Assembly: GCA_016189845.1 (NCBI GenBank)
Contig: JACPRT010000084.1
Coordinates: 1 to 9,154, forward strand
Source: Chloroflexota bacterium
GTDB lineage: Bacteria > Chloroflexota > Dehalococcoidia > Lucifugimonadales > Lucifugimonadaceae
DNA length: 9,154 bases
Direction of reading: 5' to 3'
A program made the translations under genes and the position numbers. Of the stretch, positions 6,301 to 9,154 are shown one piece after another (position 1 is the stretch's first letter; each line of letters opens with the position of its first letter). The notes beneath the pieces were generated by a model. The model searched no databases, had not been told where the DNA came from, and worked only from the letters and a program-made list of their open reading frames with translations.

Positions 6301-7200
6301 TTAGGCTGGCGACCCGGCGCGTCGGGGCTCGGCAGCGCGCACGAACGGCATGCCGAGAAGTTCGAGGAAACGACGGGCCTCTTCGTCGGTGCGGGCAGAG
6401 GTGACGATGGTGACCTGGAGGCCCCGGAGACGATCGATCTTATTGTAGTCGATCTCAGGAAATACGATCTGATCGGCCAGGCCCAGCGTGTAGGAGCCGC
6501 GCCCGTCGAAGCTGTTGCGTGGGACCCCGCGGAAGTCACGCACGCGAGGCAGGGCGAAGTTGGCGAGCCGGTCGAGGAAATGCCACATGCGAGCGTCCCG
6601 GAGCGTCACCATGACGCCGACGACCTGGCCTTCGCGCAGGCCAAAGTTCGCGATCGAGAGTCTGGACTTCGTGACGACCGGCTTCTGGCCGGCAATTGCA
6701 GTGATATCGCGTGTGGCGGCTTCGACGGCCCCCGCGTTCTTCAACGCCTCCCCAAGGCCTATGTTCAGAACGATCTTCCTGAGGCGCGGGACCTGCATGG
6801 CGTTCGAGTAACCGAACTCACGCTTCAGGACGTCCACGACCTCGGTCCGGTAGCGCACCAGCAGTCGCGGCTTGACCATCGGACGCTGCGGAACGGACGG
6901 CGCGGCCTTTCCTGCAGGCGCCTTGCGCTGGGCGCCGTCGCGCGGCTGGCCAGCGGGGCGCTGACCGCCCTGCCTGGGCTGTCCGGCGGGCTTGCCGCCA
7001 GCGCCCGCGCCGGACTTGGCCGCCGCCTGCCTGCCCTGCTCGTCGCCCGTCTTCGGGGCGCGCTGCCTCGCAGGCCGCCTGCCGCCGGAGCTGGCGGCGG
7101 CTTCCTGCCCGGGCTGCTCGGCTGGAGTTGCGGGCTCCCCGCGCTCCGGCCGCTGGTTTTCCGGCGCGTCGCCGGGGTTTAGTCCAGGGTTTCCTTGCAT
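6301..7200 (-). CDS. rplE: 50S ribosomal protein L5 with long disordered N-terminal extension
   Basis: L5 binds 5S rRNA and forms part of the central protuberance, contacting S13 and the P-site tRNA. The normal protein starts at about residue 108 (MVKPRLLVRYRTEVV) and shows NAMQVPRLRKIVLNIGLGEA (about 132-151), GQKPVVTKSRLSIANFGLREG (about 169-189), FRGVPRNSFDGRGSYTLGL and the end block IVTSARTDEEARRFLELLGMPF. Total length is 299 residues against the usual ~180. The first ~107 residues are low-complexity, rich in Gly, Ala, Pro, Gln, Arg and Lys, with an 11-residue tandem repeat. The frame is open without interruption from inside rplX, third codon positions stay G/C-rich, and a start at 6879 would leave a 299-bp gap in an otherwise gapless operon, so I take the extension as coding. 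Start ATG at 7198-7200 overlaps rplX by 22 nt; a TTG at 7207-7209 is possible. Ribosome binding site weak. Confidence 0.92.
   Translation of the reverse strand: MQGNPGLNPGDAPENQRPERGEPATPAEQPGQEAAASSGGRRPARQRAPKTGDEQGRQAAAKSGAGAGGKPAGQPRQGGQRPAGQPRDGAQRKAPAGKAAPSVPQRPMVKPRLLVRYRTEVVDVLKREFGYSNAMQVPRLRKIVLNIGLGEALKNAGAVEAATRDITAIAGQKPVVTKSRLSIANFGLREGQVVGVMVTLRDARMWHFLDRLANFALPRVRDFRGVPRNSFDGRGSYTLGLADQIVFPEIDYNKIDRLRGLQVTIVTSARTDEEARRFLELLGMPFVRAAEPRRAGSPA
6928..6993 (-). repeat. Tandem 11-residue repeat in the L5 extension
   Basis: Two adjacent 33-bp units encode KPAGQPRQGGQ and RPAGQPRDGAQ (residues about 70-91 of L5 counted from the ATG at 7200). In the shared PAGQPR hexapeptide four of the six codons (Ala, Gly, second Pro, Arg) differ synonymously while the residues are identical. 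A third, decayed unit (RKAPAGKAAP) may follow. The pattern suggests an old duplication conserved at protein level. Confidence 0.7.
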
Positions 7201-7496
7201 GATTTGCAATATCTCACTTTGGTGCCGTCTTCGAGGAACCTCACACCTGTCCGGACCGCCTTCTCGTGGCGTTCGTGGAACAGCATCACCTTGGAGGTCC
7301 CGATCGGCGCCTCCTGTTTGATGATCCCGGCCTGGGGCGTGCCAGGCCGCGCCTTGCGGTGGCGGGTGATCACGTTCACGCCCTCGATCACTACCTTGTC
7401 TTCGCGGGGGAGCACGCGGATCACCTTCCCGCGCTTGCCCTTGTCCTTGCCGGCGCGCACCTCGACGGTATCGCCGTTCTTGATTCTCAGAGCCAT
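7179..7496 (-). CDS. rplX: 50S ribosomal protein L24
   Basis: L24 is an assembly-initiator protein of the 50S subunit that sits by the exit tunnel. The 105-residue product begins MALRIKNGDTVEVRAGKDKG, with the KOW motif (GDTVEV...GKDKGKRGKVIRV, about 8-28). It continues with VNVITRHRKARPGTPQAGI (about 40-58), EAPIGTSKVML and the C-terminal KVRYCKSCKE, where Cys97 and Cys100 form a CxxC often found in bacterial L24. Length is normal. The frame is open upstream to 7571, but that part overlaps rplN; the ATG at 7494-7496 gives the family start and has GAGG about 8-9 nt upstream. It begins 1 bp after the rplN TGA, and its last 22 nt are shared with the start of rplE in another frame. Confidence 0.97.
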   Translation of the reverse strand: MALRIKNGDTVEVRAGKDKGKRGKVIRVLPREDKVVIEGVNVITRHRKARPGTPQAGIIKQEAPIGTSKVMLFHERHEKAVRTGVRFLEDGTKVRYCKSCKETLD

Positions 7497-7497
7497 C

Positions 7498-7866
7498 TCA
7501 CAACACCTCGGGCGCCAGGGACACGATCCGCATGAATTCGCGGTCCCGCAACTCCCTGGCCACCGGACCAAAGATGCGCGTGCCGCGAGGGTTGAGGTCC
7601 GGACCGATGATCACGCACGCATTGTCGTCGAACCGGATATATGAACCGTCGGGCCGCCGATGCTGGGCGGCCGTCCGGACGATCACGGCCTTTACAACTT
7701 CGTGCATCTTGACCGCGCCGCCGGGCGTCGCCTCTTTGACTGCCGCCGTGATTACGTCGCCTATGTGGCCGTACTTGCGGCGGCTGCCGCCCTCGACATG
7801 GATGCACATCACGACACGGGCGCCGGAGTTATCGGCGACCCGGAGCCGCGTCTGTGGCTGGATCAC
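7498..7866 (-). CDS. rplN: 50S ribosomal protein L14
   Basis: L14 lies at the 30S-50S interface, forms intersubunit bridges and is the docking site of the silencing factor RsfS. The 122-residue protein matches the family end to end: MIQPQTRLRVADNSGARVVM at the start, GGSRRKYGHIGDVI (about 27-40), VKEATPGG, then RRPDGSYIRFDDNACVI (about 70-86), NPRGTRIFGPVARELRD and SLAPEVL at the end. Length is the canonical one. Start is GTG at 7864-7866, within a GTGA overlap with the rpsQ stop (4 nt shared), and a strong GGAGG stands 7 nt upstream inside rpsQ. Very tight coupling upstream (rpsQ) and downstream (rplX, 1 bp). Confidence 0.98.
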   Translation of the reverse strand: MIQPQTRLRVADNSGARVVMCIHVEGGSRRKYGHIGDVITAAVKEATPGGAVKMHEVVKAVIVRTAAQHRRPDGSYIRFDDNACVIIGPDLNPRGTRIFGPVARELRDREFMRIVSLAPEVL

Positions 7867-8216
7867 CGCTGGACCTCCGACCCGGACGTCGCGGGCGTTC
7901 CGGGCGTCTCCAGTGGCTCAGGAATCGCAGGCAAGTCGATGTCTTCCGGCCGGATCTCGGCGAGGTCGACCTTCTTGACCACTTCGACCAGCCGCCATCG
8001 CTTGCGTGCGGACAGCGGCCGGGTCTCCTCGATGCGGACGACGTCGCCGGACTTGGCCGTCCCGTTCTCATCGTGCGCCATGAACCGCGTCACGCGACGG
8101 ATCGACTTCTTGTAGATCGGGTGGCGCGACGACCATGCGACCTCGACCACGATCGACTTCTGCATCTTGTCGCTGACGACGGTCCCGATGCGCTGCTTGC
8201 GCCCGCTGGTGGTCAT
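7863..8216 (-). CDS. rpsQ: 30S ribosomal protein S17 with C-terminal tail
   Basis: S17 is a primary 16S rRNA-binding protein of the 30S body with an OB fold. The first ~83 residues are typical: RKQRIGTVVSDKMQKSIVVE (about 6-25), HPIYKKSIRRVTRFMAHDE (about 32-50), GDVVRIEETRPLSARKRWRLVEVV (about 57-80). The usual length is about 80-90; this one has 117. The added ~30 residues are acidic and proline-rich (IRPEDIDLPAIPEPLETPG and on to the stop), probably disordered. The start ATG (8214-8216) shares four bases with the rpmC stop (ATGA) and the stop shares four with the rplN GTG (GTGA), so rpmC, rpsQ and rplN form a chain of overlapping genes likely translated by coupling. Confidence 0.97.
   Translation of the reverse strand: MTTSGRKQRIGTVVSDKMQKSIVVEVAWSSRHPIYKKSIRRVTRFMAHDENGTAKSGDVVRIEETRPLSARKRWRLVEVVKKVDLAEIRPEDIDLPAIPEPLETPGTPATSGSEVQR
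7874..7878 (-). promoter_or_regulatory. Ribosome binding site for rplN (GTG start)
   Basis: GGAGG on the minus strand, 7 nt before the GTG at 7864-7866 and lying inside the end of rpsQ. It supports the GTG start and the GTGA overlap. Confidence 0.8.
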
Positions 8217-8422
8217 TGCGTGGCCTGCTTTCCGGCGATCTCACGCTCGCGGATCACGGTCGTGATGCGAGCGATCGACCGCCTGGTCTTGCGTATCTCG
8301 GTGACGTCTTTGAGCTGCAGCGTCGCCTGCCGGAACCGGAGGTTCAGGATCGCGCGGCGTTGTTCGTCCAGCTCCTTGCGGAGCAGGTCGGGGCTCAGTG
8401 TCCTGATTTCATCTATTCGCAT
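8213..8422 (-). CDS. rpmC: 50S ribosomal protein L29
   Basis: L29 is a small helical protein beside the 50S exit tunnel, near the docking site of trigger factor and SRP. The 69-residue product is the family length: MRIDEIRTLSPDLLRKELDE, then the conserved ILNLRFRQATLQLKD (about 25-39) and IRKTRRSIARITTVIRERE (about 43-61), a two-helix hairpin. The ATG at 8420-8422 matches the family start. The 21-bp gap after rplP contains GGGA followed by six A on the minus strand but no Shine-Dalgarno at normal distance, so initiation may be weak or coupled. Its TGA overlaps the rpsQ ATG by four bases. Confidence 0.96.
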   Translation of the reverse strand: MRIDEIRTLSPDLLRKELDEQRRAILNLRFRQATLQLKDVTEIRKTRRSIARITTVIREREIAGKQATQ

Positions 8423-8443
8423 GGAGTCGTTTTTTCCCGGTCC

Positions 8444-8860
8444 CTAGATAAGCGCGTCGCGCTTGATGATTGCGGTCTTGATCGGAAGCTTGTATTGCGC
8501 CAGGCGCAAGGCGTCCCGGGCGATCTGGTCGGGCACGCCCGAAAGCTCGAAGAGCATGCAGCCGCGGCGCACGACCGCCACCCAGTGATCGACCGCGCCT
8601 TTGCCGCCGCCCATACGGGTCTCCAGCGGACGGGACGTTGCCGACTTGTCGGGATATATGCGAATCCAGATCTGGCCGCCGCGCTCCAGGTGGTGCACGA
8701 TCGTGCGCCGGCAAGCCTCGATCTGACGCGACGTCAGCCAGCCGGGGGTGAGCGCCCGCAGGCCGTAGTTGCCGAACTCCAACGTACTGCCGGTCACGGC
8801 GAGTCCACCGCGCTTGCCGCGGTGGTGCTTGCGATACTTGGTGCGGATTGGCTGAAGCAT
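8444..8860 (-). CDS. rplP: 50S ribosomal protein L16
   Basis: L16 binds 23S rRNA near the A-site tRNA elbow and is needed for late 50S maturation. The 138-residue protein has the usual length and blocks: MLQPIRTKYRKHHRGKRGG at the start, LEFGNYGLRALTPGWLTSRQ (about 27-46), IEACRRTIVHHLERGGQIWI and RIYPDK (about 47-72). These are followed by ETRMGGGKGAVDHWVAVV (about 80-97) and the end ALRLAQYKLPIKT. The ATG at 8858-8860 has AGAGG 8 nt upstream, inside the rpsC end, and follows the rpsC stop by 3 bp. It precedes rpmC by 21 bp, as in the standard S10 operon. Confidence 0.98.
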   Translation of the reverse strand: MLQPIRTKYRKHHRGKRGGLAVTGSTLEFGNYGLRALTPGWLTSRQIEACRRTIVHHLERGGQIWIRIYPDKSATSRPLETRMGGGKGAVDHWVAVVRRGCMLFELSGVPDQIARDALRLAQYKLPIKTAIIKRDALI

Positions 8861-8863
8861 GTC

Positions 8864-9154
8864 TTATGCCTCTGTAGCCGGACTGGCCGCAGGCTGGGGA
8901 GCAGCCGGAGGGACGGCGGGCTGCGAAACCGGCGCGCGAGCGGACTCGCCTTCAGCAGGCTGCTCCGGGGCCGGCGCCCCGGCGGGTCGGGCTGCCCCGC
9001 GCGCTCTCTCGGACCGAAGGGCGAGCGGCTCCTCGCCCTTGTAGATCCAGACCTTGACGCCAATCTTGCCGAATGTCGTGTTCGCTTCGCCGATCGCGAA
9101 GTCGATGTTCGCACGGAGGGTGTGCAGCGGCACCCGGCCTTCCATGATCTTCTC
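8864..9154 (-). CDS. rpsC: 30S ribosomal protein S3, C-terminal part (partial) with Ala/Pro-rich tail
   Basis: Encodes the last 96 residues of S3, a protein of the 30S head at the mRNA entry channel. The first ~42 residues are the diagnostic S3 C-terminal domain: EGRVPLHTLRANIDFAIGEA, then TTFGKIGVKVWIYKGEE. The gene enters from the right edge of the window, so the N-terminal KH-domain part (more than half of the protein) is not visible; this is truncation by the window. After the core comes a tail of about 54 residues dominated by Ala, Pro, Glu and Gln, ending PAASPATEA, predicted to be disordered. S3 tails vary between phyla, but this one is long. It stops with TAA 3 bp before rplP, the standard rpsC-rplP-rpmC order. 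Confidence 0.97.
   Translation of the reverse strand, partial: EKIMEGRVPLHTLRANIDFAIGEANTTFGKIGVKVWIYKGEEPLALRSERARGAARPAGAPAPEQPAEGESARAPVSQPAVPPAAPQPAASPATEA

Noticed and set aside
6279..6539. Upstream extension of the S14 frame on the minus strand
   Set aside because: It overlaps the conserved C-terminal half of L5, and the TTG at 6278 gives the exact S14 start with GAGGG 7 nt before it.
6262..7182. 306-codon open frame on the plus strand opposite rplE
   Set aside because: Antisense to L5 and its GC-rich extension; low-complexity Arg/Ala/Pro/Gly translation without family motifs. The minus-strand frame contains the clear L5 domain.
7497..7571. Upstream extension of the L24 frame
   Set aside because: It overlaps the highly conserved end of rplN; L24 starts at the ATG at 7496.
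1..9154. Mobile elements, CRISPR arrays, tRNA or rRNA genes, toxin-antitoxin or phage genes
   Set aside because: None seen; the coding sequences fill the window with small gaps in the conserved ribosomal order, leaving no room for an inserted system.

Overview
The window is one uninterrupted stretch of a bacterial S10-spc-alpha ribosomal protein cluster, and every gene lies on the minus strand. Read 5'->3' on that strand (right to left in window coordinates) the order is: rpsC (3' end only), rplP, rpmC, rpsQ, rplN, rplX, rplE, rpsN (zinc type, rpsZ), rpsH, rplF, rplR, rpsE, rpmD, rplO, secY, adk, map, infA, rpmJ, rpsM (5' end only). This is the textbook order, with nothing inserted, lost or inverted. 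Long plus-strand open frames (for example 4162-5886 and 6262-7182) are shadows produced by GC-rich codons.

Organism: the DNA is GC-rich with strong G/C preference at third codon positions. Traits seen are zinc-type S14, zinc-ribbon L36, a short adenylate kinase without the zinc LID domain, and frequent GTG/TTG starts. These, with the general look of the IF-1, L5 and L14 sequences, suggest a GC-rich Chloroflexota (perhaps Dehalococcoidia-like) or, less likely, an actinobacterium. That is an impression from recognised family patterns, not a tested phylogeny.

Layout: 8864-9154 rpsC end; 8213-8860 rplP and rpmC; 7179-8216 rpsQ, rplN and rplX, the first two joined to their upstream neighbour by 4-nt stop/start overlaps; 6301-7200 rplE, whose start lies inside the end of rplX and which has a disordered N-terminal extension of about 107 residues; 5101-6278 rpsZ, rpsH, rplF; 4011-5100 rplR, rpsE, rpmD; 2007-4000 rplO and secY, overlapping by 1 nt; 1440-1988 adk; 571-1368 map; 1-562 infA, rpmJ and rpsM start. 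Most junctions are 22 bp or less or overlap. The only sizeable gap (adk to map, about 60-70 bp) holds a stem-loop directly after the adk stop and a perfect TATAAT, so it is the one place where transcription might be punctuated.

The genes work together in ribosome assembly and protein biogenesis: 30S and 50S proteins, IF-1 for initiation, SecY for membrane insertion and export, methionine aminopeptidase for N-terminal maturation, and adenylate kinase for nucleotide balance. I found no novel system, mobile element, CRISPR array or RNA gene. What is worth a second look is the set of lineage-type disordered tails on L5, L15, S3 and S17, and the adk-map junction.
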